From: Arthrobacter rhombi
Lineage (GTDB): Bacteria; Actinomycetota; Actinomycetes; Actinomycetales; Micrococcaceae
Assembly: GCF_900163545.1 (NCBI RefSeq)
Contig: NZ_FUHW01000007.1
Span: 1-64,000, forward strand
Direction: 5' to 3'
DNA length: 64,000 nucleotides
The notes below the pieces were generated by a model. The model made no database searches and was not told the DNA's origin. It saw only the letters and a program-made list of their open reading frames with translations. Shown here in pieces: positions 25,610-33,136 of the stretch. The stretch's first letter is position 1. Every line of letters begins with the position of its first letter. The translations under genes were made by a program, and so were the position numbers.

Positions 25610-27121
25610 TTGGAACCGACACAGAAGAAGCGCAACATCCTGTTCCTGATGACGGATCAGCAGCGCATCGACACGCTGGGCTGCTACGGGAACAGTTCGG
25701 AACACACCCCGCATCTGGATGCGATGGCCGAACGCGGCACCGTGTTCGAGCGGGCCTACACTCCGACGGCCATCTGCACTCCGGCACGGTCCTCGTTGCT
25801 GACGGGGAAGCATCCGTTCGAGCACGGACTGTTGGCGAACTACGAGTGGAATTCCGGTGCCCGCGAGGAATTGCCCGACGGAACTCCCACGTTCGCCGAT
25901 GAACTACACCGCCAGGGCTACCGGCTCGGACACGTCGGCAAATGGCATGTGGGCCGCCATCGCGGACCGGAATACTACGGTTTCGAGGGCAAGCACCTGG
26001 CCGGGGCACTGAACACCTTCGACGACCCGGACTACGTTCAGTGGCTCGAGGACCACGGGCATCCGGCCTTCAAGATCGTGGAACCTGTCTACACCACGGC
26101 CTCCGACGGTTCGCAGGGACACCTGATTGCCGGGATCACCGAGCAGCCGACCGAAGCGACCTTCGAGGCCTGGCTGGCCGACCAGACCATCGCCAAGCTG
26201 CGGGAATTCGCTGCGGGGACCGGCGCCGAAGGGAACGACGACGGGACGCCGTTCTTCCTGTCCTGCCATATTTTCGGTCCTCACCTTCCGTACCTGATCC
26301 CACGCCAGTGGTACGACTTGGTGGACCCGAGCGATATCGAATTGCCCGGTTCCTTCGCCGAAACCTTCCACGGCAAACCTCAGGTCCAGCAGACCTACGC
26401 CGAATACTGGTCCACGGAGTCCTTCAGCACCGAGGAGTGGAAGAAGCTCACCGCCGTGTACTGGGGCTATGTCGCCATGATCGACCACGAGATCGGCCGC
26501 ATCCTGGCCGTGGTGGACGAGCTGGGGCTGGCCGATGACACCGTCACCATGTTCACCGCCGACCACGGAGAGTTCACCGGGGCCCATCGCCTGAATGACA
26601 AGGGCCCGGCCATGTATGAGGACATCTACCGGATCCCCGCGATCGTGGCGGAGCCCGGGCAAGAAGGACGGCGCGAGGAGAAGTTCGTCTCGTTGCAGGA
26701 TTTCACGGCGTCGTTCATCGACATTGCCGGCGGCAACGCAGAAGGCATCCGCGGCGAATCGCTGATGCCGGCCTGCACCGCACCCCTGGGACAGGAGTGG
26801 AGGACCGAAATCGTCTGCGAGTTCCACGGCCACCACTTCCCCTACGCCCAGCGGATGATCCGGGACTACCGGTATAAATACATCGCGAATCCGGAGGGGA
26901 TCGATGAGCTCTACGATCTGGAGGCCGACCCCGACGAGCTGAACAACGTCGTGGACGTCCCGGTCTACCGCCCGGTGCTCAAGGACCTGCGCCTGCGCCT
27001 GTACCAGGAGCTGATCAGGCGGGGGGACCGTTTCTACCAGTGGCTGGCCTTTGCCGGGGACATCGATCCCGCCGATCGGCTTCGTCCGGAGACCGCCGTC
27101 GAACGCTTCATCGACGCCTAG
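25610..27121 (+). CDS. Cys-type sulfatase 1 (FGE-dependent)
   Basis: A 503-aa alkaline-phosphatase-fold sulfatase hydrolysing a sulfate ester. The maturation site is CTPAR at residues 56-60 (TAICTPARSSLLTGK). Metal ligands are visible in LFLMTDQQR (Asp near 16) and FTADHGEFTG (Asp-His). GHVGKWHVG gives the conserved Lys and His that bind the substrate sulfate. The first in-frame ATG lies inside the conserved core, so translation almost certainly begins at the TTG at 25610 (MEPTQKKRN). No signal peptide: cytoplasmic. It is the last gene of the SsuABC-like operon, 10 bases after the binding-protein stop, so it probably desulfates what that transporter imports. Confidence 0.88.
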   Translation: MEPTQKKRNILFLMTDQQRIDTLGCYGNSSEHTPHLDAMAERGTVFERAYTPTAICTPARSSLLTGKHPFEHGLLANYEWNSGAREELPDGTPTFADELHRQGYRLGHVGKWHVGRHRGPEYYGFEGKHLAGALNTFDDPDYVQWLEDHGHPAFKIVEPVYTTASDGSQGHLIAGITEQPTEATFEAWLADQTIAKLREFAAGTGAEGNDDGTPFFLSCHIFGPHLPYLIPRQWYDLVDPSDIELPGSFAETFHGKPQVQQTYAEYWSTESFSTEEWKKLTAVYWGYVAMIDHEIGRILAVVDELGLADDTVTMFTADHGEFTGAHRLNDKGPAMYEDIYRIPAIVAEPGQEGRREEKFVSLQDFTASFIDIAGGNAEGIRGESLMPACTAPLGQEWRTEIVCEFHGHHFPYAQRMIRDYRYKYIANPEGIDELYDLEADPDELNNVVDVPVYRPVLKDLRLRLYQELIRRGDRFYQWLAFAGDIDPADRLRPETAVERFIDA

Positions 27122-27129
27122 GGTGTGCA

Positions 27130-27172
27130 GAAGGCCCGGGTTCCTCCCAGCAGGGAAGGAACCCGGGCCTTC
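27130..27172. terminator. bidirectional terminator between convergent sulfatase genes
   Basis: A 15-bp perfect stem (27130-27144 with 27158-27172, core AAGGCCCGGGTTCC) caps a loop that itself can pair TCCC with GGGA. It lies in the 63-base gap between sulfatases 1 and 2 and can serve both strands. Confidence 0.8.
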
Positions 27173-27184
27173 GCCGTTCCCGGA

Positions 27185-28534
27185 TCAGTAGGGGATCGCG
27201 TAGATCCCCGCACGCACTGCAGGGTCCACCCCGGTGGGCAGCACGAGCTTCTTCAGGAAGGCCGCGTCGCCGGTCTCCAGGCACCAGGCGAGCAGCCGGG
27301 CGCGGAAGTCCTCCAATACCTCGTCGAAGGCCGATTCGGCGGCCAGATTGCGCATTTCGCCCGGATCCGCGATCAGATCCACGAGCTGTTCGCGGTATTT
27401 TCCCCAACTATAGACCGAATACTTATACCGTTCCCCGATGAAGGCCCGGCCCAAGGTGGAGCCTTTGTCGCCGGTCCCGAAAGCCGTTTCGATCGCGACT
27501 CCGTCGTCGCTGGTGCGCGGCTGCGCCAGGACATCGTGCCCGGTGGCCCCCGGCGGTGCATTAATGCCGGCCACCCCGCACAGGGTGGGGATCAGATCCA
27601 CCCCGAGGGAAACGAGCTGCTCGGAGACCTGTGAAGCGCCGATACCGGGGCCACGCATGAGCAGCGGGATCCTGACGGTCTCTTCCTGCAGGGAGGTCTT
27701 CTGGTTCCAGCCGTGGGAGGCGTCACCGTCTCCGTGGTCGCTGGTGAAGAGCACTACGGTGTCATCGGCCAGTCCGTGCGCCTCCAGCGAGTCCAAGATC
27801 GAACCGATCTGTCCATCCGCCCACTCGATGAGTCGGGCATAGGTGTGTCGATACAGGCGCCAATCATCGGCGGTGAACTCGGAGGTCCCGTAGGACGGCT
27901 CGGCCTGAGTGCGTTCGTACGTCAACGCCTGGGGACTAGCTGGCGGTGTCGCGAAGTTCGCCGGCAGGGGAGGAGCATCGCGGACGGAAGCCGGCGGGGG
28001 GACATCACCATAGGGCAGATGCTGTCCGCGGGCGTATTCGCAAATGGTGTGGGGGTTATCGAAGGAGGCGAAGAGCAAGAACGGCTTCTCCTGCTGCTGC
28101 CGGGTCCCCAACCAGGCGTCGGCGGCCTCGGGAAGCCCCAGATCACCGAAGGGGTGGACCACGTCGAACCCATCGGCCTCGACGGCACTGGCCCCCGGGG
28201 CATGCCATTTGCCGGCGTACGCGCAGTCATAGCCTGCGGAAGTGAACCAATGCCCCAGGCTTTCGGGGGAGCGGCCCGGGGTCTTCCCGGAGACGCCGGC
28301 ATTGCCGGAGATGCCCAGTTCGTGGGGGTACCGCCCGGCGACCAGCGAACTGCGGGCCGGAACGCAGAGCGGAAAGGTGGTGTATGCGCGGTTAAAGCGA
28401 AGGCCGGCCCCGGAAAGTGCGTCCAAACAAGGAGTCTGGACGATTTCGGAGCCGGCACAACCCAGCGCGTGGGCGGCCCACTGGTCGGCCATGATGATCA
28501 CGATATTCGGCCGGCCGCCAGTGGGGACGTTCAC
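27185..28534 (-). CDS. Cys-type sulfatase 2 in CUT1 sugar-ABC operon (FGE-dependent)
   Basis: A 449-aa sulfatase with maturation motif CVPAR at 57-61 (FPLCVPARSSLVAGR). Metal-binding elements are IVIIMADQW near the N-terminus and FTSDHGDGDASHG, and KWHAP provides the substrate Lys/His. It is shorter than the other three. It starts at GTG, sharing one base with the permease stop (TAGTG), and is the last gene of the binding protein-permease-permease operon, so it is likely to desulfate oligosaccharides brought in by that importer. It lacks a signal peptide. Which sulfate position (2-O, 4-O or 6-O) is removed cannot be assigned. Confidence 0.88.
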   Translation of the reverse strand: MNVPTGGRPNIVIIMADQWAAHALGCAGSEIVQTPCLDALSGAGLRFNRAYTTFPLCVPARSSLVAGRYPHELGISGNAGVSGKTPGRSPESLGHWFTSAGYDCAYAGKWHAPGASAVEADGFDVVHPFGDLGLPEAADAWLGTRQQQEKPFLLFASFDNPHTICEYARGQHLPYGDVPPPASVRDAPPLPANFATPPASPQALTYERTQAEPSYGTSEFTADDWRLYRHTYARLIEWADGQIGSILDSLEAHGLADDTVVLFTSDHGDGDASHGWNQKTSLQEETVRIPLLMRGPGIGASQVSEQLVSLGVDLIPTLCGVAGINAPPGATGHDVLAQPRTSDDGVAIETAFGTGDKGSTLGRAFIGERYKYSVYSWGKYREQLVDLIADPGEMRNLAAESAFDEVLEDFRARLLAWCLETGDAAFLKKLVLPTGVDPAVRAGIYAIPY

Positions 28535-29442
28535 TACTTGCCCATGCCCAGGGTCAACCCCTCGGTCAGGCGGCGCCCCAGCCAGAGGTAGACCACCAGC
28601 ATGGGAATGACGACGATCACCAGCCCGGCGAACAACCCGCCCCAGTCGGCACCCGAGTAGGTCTGCTGCTGGATGAAGGAAATGAGCGCCACCGGGAGGG
28701 TGTAGTTCTCGGTGGACTGCATCAGCGTCAGCGACAGCAGGGTTTCATTCCAGTGCGCGATCACCTGCAGGACGAAGGCGGTCAAAATGCCACCCTTGGC
28801 CAGTGGGAGGGTGATGCGGAAGAACGTTCCAAACGCATTGGAACCGTCCAGGGCCGCAGCTTCCTCCATCTCGATCGGCAGCGACCTGAAGAAGGCCGTG
28901 AGCAGGAATACGGTGAACGGCATCGAGATGCCGATATACACCAGGTTCAGCCCGAGCAGGCTATCGGTCAGGTACACCTTGTTGAGCATGACGAATAGCG
29001 GAATGAGGATCACCTGGGCGGGAATGCCCAGACCCAGGATGAAGTACAGGCTCAACGCATTGGTCAGCTTGTTCTCGACGCGGCCCAGATAGTAGGCAGC
29101 GGGTGCCGCCACCACCACGGCCACCACGGAGGAGACCACGGTGGTCATGAAGCTGTTCCACGTGGCCTGGGCGAAATTGCCCACGGTCCAGGCATTCACG
29201 TAGTTGGTGAAGTCCATCGAGGCCGGGATGCCCCACGGGTCGCTCAGGATTTCCCTGGTGCCACGGAAGGACTGGGCGACCATCCACACCAGCATGAGGA
29301 TCATGACGGCGACGGCGATCCAGAGGACCGTGATCCCCAGACCGCGCAGGAAGGTGCGTTCCCCCGCCATGGCGGGGCTTGCGGCACGATTGCGTTTCCT
29401 GCGGATGGGAGTGACGACGGCGACGTCCAGGTTTTCAGACAT
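28534..29442 (-). CDS. CUT1 sugar ABC transporter permease (MalG/GanQ type)
   Basis: A 302-aa permease with six predicted helices after a basic N-terminal tail (TPIRRKRNR). The inner-loop EAA motif reads EMEEAAALDGSNAFGTFFRI followed by TLPLAKG, characteristic of MalG-type carbohydrate permeases. It pairs with the MalF-type gene 8 bases upstream. Genes of this class import oligosaccharides. The operon includes sulfatase 2 but no ATPase gene; actinobacterial CUT1 systems commonly share one MsiK-type ATPase encoded elsewhere, which is assumed here. Confidence 0.9.
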   Translation of the reverse strand: MSENLDVAVVTPIRRKRNRAASPAMAGERTFLRGLGITVLWIAVAVMILMLVWMVAQSFRGTREILSDPWGIPASMDFTNYVNAWTVGNFAQATWNSFMTTVVSSVVAVVVAAPAAYYLGRVENKLTNALSLYFILGLGIPAQVILIPLFVMLNKVYLTDSLLGLNLVYIGISMPFTVFLLTAFFRSLPIEMEEAAALDGSNAFGTFFRITLPLAKGGILTAFVLQVIAHWNETLLSLTLMQSTENYTLPVALISFIQQQTYSGADWGGLFAGLVIVVIPMLVVYLWLGRRLTEGLTLGMGK

Positions 29443-29450
29443 GCTTCCTC

Positions 29451-30434
29451 CTAGAATTCGACGGCGTCACGGCGCATGGCACGACGCAGGATGATGACGA
29501 GGACGGAGATCAGGGCCAGCGAGATGATCGCCGAGGCGGTCGCCGCACCGTAGGCCGGCGTGGACTGGCCCGAGAACGCGGTGACGTAGGTGTAGACCGC
29601 CGTCGTCCAGGTTTGGGTCGGAGGGAGTCCGGCGCCACTGCTGCCGCCGAACACCCAGATGATCTCGAAGATCTTGATCGATGAAATCGTCCACAACACC
29701 GCACACGTCCCGAAGACATCCCAGGTCAGCGGCAGGATCACGTAGCGCAGCCGCTGGAACGGGGTCGCCCCGGCGAGAGCGCAGTCCTCATAGAAATACG
29801 GGGGGATGCGGTCCACTCCGGCCATCAAGATGGTGGTGAAGTAGCCGGTGGTGGTGGCCACCATGGTCACCATGATCAGCGGGAAGAGGTTGTCCGCGGC
29901 GAGCCATTTGGGCGGGTCGGTGACCCCCAGTGGCTCGAGCAGCTTGTTGACCAGCCCGCCCGGATTGAAGATGAACCCGGCCAGAACGCCAAAGACCAAC
30001 GCGTTGATCAGGTGGGGGAAGAAGATCACCGAGCGGGCGATCTTCTTGCCCATCATGTCCCGCAGCACCAGGCTCAGCCCGAAGGCGATCACGAAGATCG
30101 CGATGCCGACGACGAAGAGCAGGAGCAGGGTGTTGCCGAACGACGTGAGGAACAGGTCGTCGCGGAAGACCTGGGAGTAGTTCTTCAGACCCACGAACTT
30201 CATGGGCCCCGAACCGGACCACTTATGCAGGCTGATCCAGAAGGCGCCGATGGACGGGACGATGAACAGGATGGTGTAGAACAGGAACGCTGGCCCGACG
30301 AACGGGATCAGGAGCTTACGCCGCTGCCGGTCGATGGAACTGCCGGATTCCTGCTTCTTCTTGCGCCCCCGTGGTGCGCCTCGGGGCTGCTTGGCCGGTT
30401 CAGTGCCGACCTCTTGGACTGGGGTCAAGGTCAT
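29451..30434 (-). CDS. CUT1 sugar ABC transporter permease (MalF/GanP type)
   Basis: A 327-aa permease with a basic N-terminal region and about six helices. The inner-loop motif YEDCALAGATPFQRLRYVIL ending in LPL is the MalF-type EAA sequence. The opening helix LLIPFVGPAFLFYTILFIVP and the periplasmic loop LHKWSGSGPMKFVGLKNYSQ are typical of oligosaccharide importers. Its ATG shares one base with the stop of the binding-protein gene (TAATG), showing translational coupling. It forms the channel with the MalG-type partner downstream. Confidence 0.9.
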   Translation of the reverse strand: MTLTPVQEVGTEPAKQPRGAPRGRKKKQESGSSIDRQRRKLLIPFVGPAFLFYTILFIVPSIGAFWISLHKWSGSGPMKFVGLKNYSQVFRDDLFLTSFGNTLLLLFVVGIAIFVIAFGLSLVLRDMMGKKIARSVIFFPHLINALVFGVLAGFIFNPGGLVNKLLEPLGVTDPPKWLAADNLFPLIMVTMVATTTGYFTTILMAGVDRIPPYFYEDCALAGATPFQRLRYVILPLTWDVFGTCAVLWTISSIKIFEIIWVFGGSSGAGLPPTQTWTTAVYTYVTAFSGQSTPAYGAATASAIISLALISVLVIILRRAMRRDAVEF

Positions 30435-31774
30435 TAGCCATTGTCCTTCCAGTACTGCTTCTGATCCTGCTGCATCTTCTTGACGTACTCTTCAGCGGTG
30501 ATCTTGCCCAGGAAGAGCTGGTCGGTATTGGGCCAGAGGATCTTCTCCTGGTAGCCGGGGAAGACCACGCCGTCGAAGGCGAGGTTGATGCTCTCGGTCT
30601 CATCGACCGCATCCTTGATGTCCTGCATTTCCGGGGCGATGGTGGCGTCGGTGCGGATCGGCAAGACCTTGGCCTTGGCGCCGAACTGGTCCTGGTATTT
30701 CTTGTCCAGCAGGGTCACTGCGAGCTGTTCGGCAGCGGCTGCGTGCTCGGCCTTGCGTGGGATCGAGAATCCAACGAAGTCGGCGCGGACGCTGGTCGGG
30801 TTGCCGTCAACAGAGGGGAACTGGAAAGAGGCGTAGTCGAAGCCCTTCGAGGCGTAGGGGGAGGTTTCGGCCGGGATCCACGAACCGTTCAACAGCAGGT
30901 CTGCCTTGCCGGTGGCCCATTTCTGCTGCTGGGCGGGGAACTTGCTGGCGTCGTAACCGCTGATCAGGTAACCGCTCTTGGCGATTTCCTCGACCTTCTT
31001 CGCCGAATCCAGGACCTCGGGGGAGGACCAGGCCTCCCCGGACGTGTCGGCGGCCAGCTTCTTGAAGGAGCCGGGCCCGCCGTGTCGCAGGACCAGGTTG
31101 ATGATCCATGCCGAGTTGTAACCGCCGATGTCGCCGTCCGCTGCCAGCGGCGCGGCCTTGCCCTTCTCGAGCTTCTTCAAGGTGGCCATGAAATCGTCCC
31201 ACGTCTTGGGTGGGTTGGCGGCGATCTCCGGGTGGTCCTTCTTATTGAACCAGAACGCTTCGGAGCTGAAGTTGTAGGGCAGCATCCAGGGCTGGTCGTT
31301 CTCGTCGGAGATGTCTGCGTTCTTGAGGTACTTCTCCGGAATCAGTTCGGAAACTGTCTTGCCGTCGACATCGGCGTCGTACGTGCTGCCGAGGCCGAGG
31401 GCCTGGCCGGTGTCGCCGACCGAGGTCGCCAACTTGCCGTAGGCCCCGTCCACCAGGTCAGGGACGTTGTTGGTGTTCAGTGCCGGCACCAGCTTCTGCG
31501 TGTTGCTGCGACCTTGCCACTGCACGTCCACCTTGGCGCCGGTGTCCTTCTCGAAGTCCTTGATGGCCGAGGCGATGACCTTCTGCTGGGCTTCGCCTTC
31601 CTTCCACATGGACCAGTACGTCAGCGTCTGGCCGTCGATGGAAGTCGTCATGTCATCTGCCTGTGCTTCGGCGCTCGAGGAGGAGGCGGGGCCGCCGCAA
31701 CCGGTGACCGAGAAGACCAAAGCCGATCCGAGGAGGAGGGCCGTGGGGCGAAAATAGCGGGCTGTTTTGCCCAT
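30434..31774 (-). CDS. CUT1 sugar ABC transporter substrate-binding lipoprotein
   Basis: A 446-aa extracellular-binding-protein family 1 lipoprotein. The signal sequence has a lipobox VTGC near residue 25 (LVFSVTGCGGP) and a Ser-rich linker. The mature domain shows LTYWSMWKEGEAQQ, the usual first strand, and later GKADLLLNGSWIP, a common family segment. The ATG at 31774 is favoured over 31783 because AAAGG then lies 8 bases away. It heads the operon with two permeases and sulfatase 2. In the context of two PL8 lyases its ligand is probably a sulfated, unsaturated glycosaminoglycan disaccharide or oligosaccharide. Confidence 0.9.
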   Translation of the reverse strand: MGKTARYFRPTALLLGSALVFSVTGCGGPASSSSAEAQADDMTTSIDGQTLTYWSMWKEGEAQQKVIASAIKDFEKDTGAKVDVQWQGRSNTQKLVPALNTNNVPDLVDGAYGKLATSVGDTGQALGLGSTYDADVDGKTVSELIPEKYLKNADISDENDQPWMLPYNFSSEAFWFNKKDHPEIAANPPKTWDDFMATLKKLEKGKAAPLAADGDIGGYNSAWIINLVLRHGGPGSFKKLAADTSGEAWSSPEVLDSAKKVEEIAKSGYLISGYDASKFPAQQQKWATGKADLLLNGSWIPAETSPYASKGFDYASFQFPSVDGNPTSVRADFVGFSIPRKAEHAAAAEQLAVTLLDKKYQDQFGAKAKVLPIRTDATIAPEMQDIKDAVDETESINLAFDGVVFPGYQEKILWPNTDQLFLGKITAEEYVKKMQQDQKQYWKDNG

Positions 31775-31852
31775 GGCATTCACCTTTCGTGAGGGTGAAC
31801 CGCGGATACTGCGGTTCGGTTGAGACGACTATCACAGCGTCAAAAAGAAGGA

Positions 31853-31869
31853 TTCAAGTGGTACTTGAA
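31853..31869. promoter_or_regulatory. palindromic operator candidate 80 bases before sugar-binding-protein gene
   Basis: TTCAAGTGGTACTTGAA has perfect 7-bp arms around GGT. Its form (AGTGGTACTTG core) resembles GntR/HutC-family sites. The hybrid GntR regulator encoded at 38962 is the natural candidate to bind it; this is inference. Confidence 0.55.
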
Positions 31870-31943
31870 GAAGTCCTGTGACAAAACATGGTCTTTCATG
31901 GTTTTATCCGCATTCCGTCGACCCGTGAAAGCAATGCAGATCA

Positions 31944-31959
31944 TAATCGTCGACGATTA
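31944..31959. promoter_or_regulatory. 16-base perfect palindrome in the divergent control region
   Basis: TAATCGTCGACGATTA is fully self-complementary and lies 130 bases before the dehydrogenase start. It differs in sequence from the dyad at 31853, so a second regulator may act here. Confidence 0.55.
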
Positions 31960-31968
31960 CGTCTGGAA

Positions 31969-31980
31969 TCATTCTTTATT
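31969..31980 (+). promoter_or_regulatory. TTTATT box, copy before dehydrogenase/DUF2264 unit
   Basis: TCATTCTTTATT is repeated exactly, on the opposite strand, at 38817-38828 in front of sulfatase 4. Related boxes stand before both lyase genes, in each case pointing toward the gene. Confidence 0.4.
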
Positions 31981-32089
31981 GGCTTGAATAATCATCTCTT
32001 AAGGACCGGCCGTGCCGACCCAAGGTCACGACCCACGATCAGGACCACGCATCAACCACGGTCCACGACGCATATTAAGAGGTAAGCAA

Positions 32090-33100
32090 TTGATCCGTCT
32101 AGGAATCATCGGGGCAGGTGCCGTCGCCCCGTTGCATGCACAGGCAGCCACCACGCTGCCCGACGTCGAACTGGTCGCCGTCTGTGACCTTCGGCCCGAT
32201 ACGGCCTCCGACGTCGCCGTGTTGACCGGGGCAGCCGTCTATACCGACTATCTGAAGATGTACGCTGAGGCGGAACTGGATGCGGTCATCGTGAACACCC
32301 CGCATGCCCTGCATCTGCAAATGGTGCTCGACGCCGCGGACGCAGGCCTGCATGTGCTGGTGGAAAAGCCCATGGCCATCGGCCTGGCGGACTGCGATGT
32401 CATGATGCGCGCCTGCGAACAAGCAGGGGTGACACTCGTCGTCGGGCATATCCAGCATTTCCTGCCTGAAAAGGTTGCCGCCCATGAGGCCTTGGCCTCC
32501 GGGAAGCTGGGAAAGCTGCTGATGATCCGTGATTTCCGCAGTACGAACTACCGCCCCGGCACCCGGCCGGCATGGTTCTTCGACCCGGTGATGGCCGGCG
32601 GCGGTGCGTTCATGAACATCGGCGGGCATTGCATCGACCGTTCACTCTGGCTTGCTGATTCGGTGGCCGAAACCGTCGACTCCCGGACCCTGGAACGTTT
32701 CGGTGTCGAGGTCGAGACCGACGGCTACCTGAATTTGCACCTGCGCAACGGGGTGGAGATCAACATCGTCATCGTCTCGGATCCACCGCAGCGGCTGGAC
32801 GAGATCCTGTTGATCTGTGAGGAAGGCACGATCTCCTGCACCCCCGACCACGGGACCATCATTCGGCACCACGGACAAAGCAGTACGCTCCACGTCCCCT
32901 CGGCGGATAACATCCAGACGGGGTTCACCGCCCAGCTGGCCGACTTCCTAGCTACGGTCAACGGGGCCTCACCACAGGTGAGCAACAACCATGCCCGCAG
33001 CATCGTGGAAACCATCCTCGCTTCCTACCGTTCCGCCAGCTCACGGAAGACCGAACCCGTCCGTGCAGAAACCGTAGCGGATCTGCAACAGGCACTGTAG
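32090..33100 (+). CDS. Gfo/Idh/MocA family oxidoreductase
   Basis: A 336-aa NAD(P)-dependent sugar dehydrogenase-type protein. The Rossmann motif LGIIGAGAVAPLH opens the protein, LVEKPMAI carries the conserved Lys, and GGAFMNIGGHCIDRSLWL carries the His and Asp of the active-site region. The long upstream frame has no family content; the TTG at 32090 has AAGAGGT about 6 bases ahead and starts exactly at the Rossmann fold. It precedes the DUF2264 gene. Members oxidise sugars or cyclitols, often at C3. Here it may act on a monosaccharide from glycosaminoglycan breakdown, or take part in an oxidative glycoside-cleavage route. Confidence 0.85.
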   Translation: MIRLGIIGAGAVAPLHAQAATTLPDVELVAVCDLRPDTASDVAVLTGAAVYTDYLKMYAEAELDAVIVNTPHALHLQMVLDAADAGLHVLVEKPMAIGLADCDVMMRACEQAGVTLVVGHIQHFLPEKVAAHEALASGKLGKLLMIRDFRSTNYRPGTRPAWFFDPVMAGGGAFMNIGGHCIDRSLWLADSVAETVDSRTLERFGVEVETDGYLNLHLRNGVEINIVIVSDPPQRLDEILLICEEGTISCTPDHGTIIRHHGQSSTLHVPSADNIQTGFTAQLADFLATVNGASPQVSNNHARSIVETILASYRSASSRKTEPVRAETVADLQQAL

Positions 33101-33136
33101 CGACAGCAGGTGGGACCGACGGAAAAAGAGCAGGAC

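Larger units (their letters stand above)
31775..32089. other. 315-base divergent control region, sugar importer versus dehydrogenase/DUF2264 unit
   Basis: AT-rich compared with its flanks and non-coding. It holds two palindromes (31853-31869 and 31944-31959) and a TTTATT box (31969-31980), and ends with AAGAGGT before the TTG start at 32090. It must carry promoters in both directions. Confidence 0.6.

Noticed and set aside
22854..27121. Choline-sulfatase uptake system linked to the BCCT cluster
   Set aside because: Sulfatase 1 does not resemble BetC around its maturation site, and no choline oxidase or betaine aldehyde dehydrogenase of the Bet type lies beside it.
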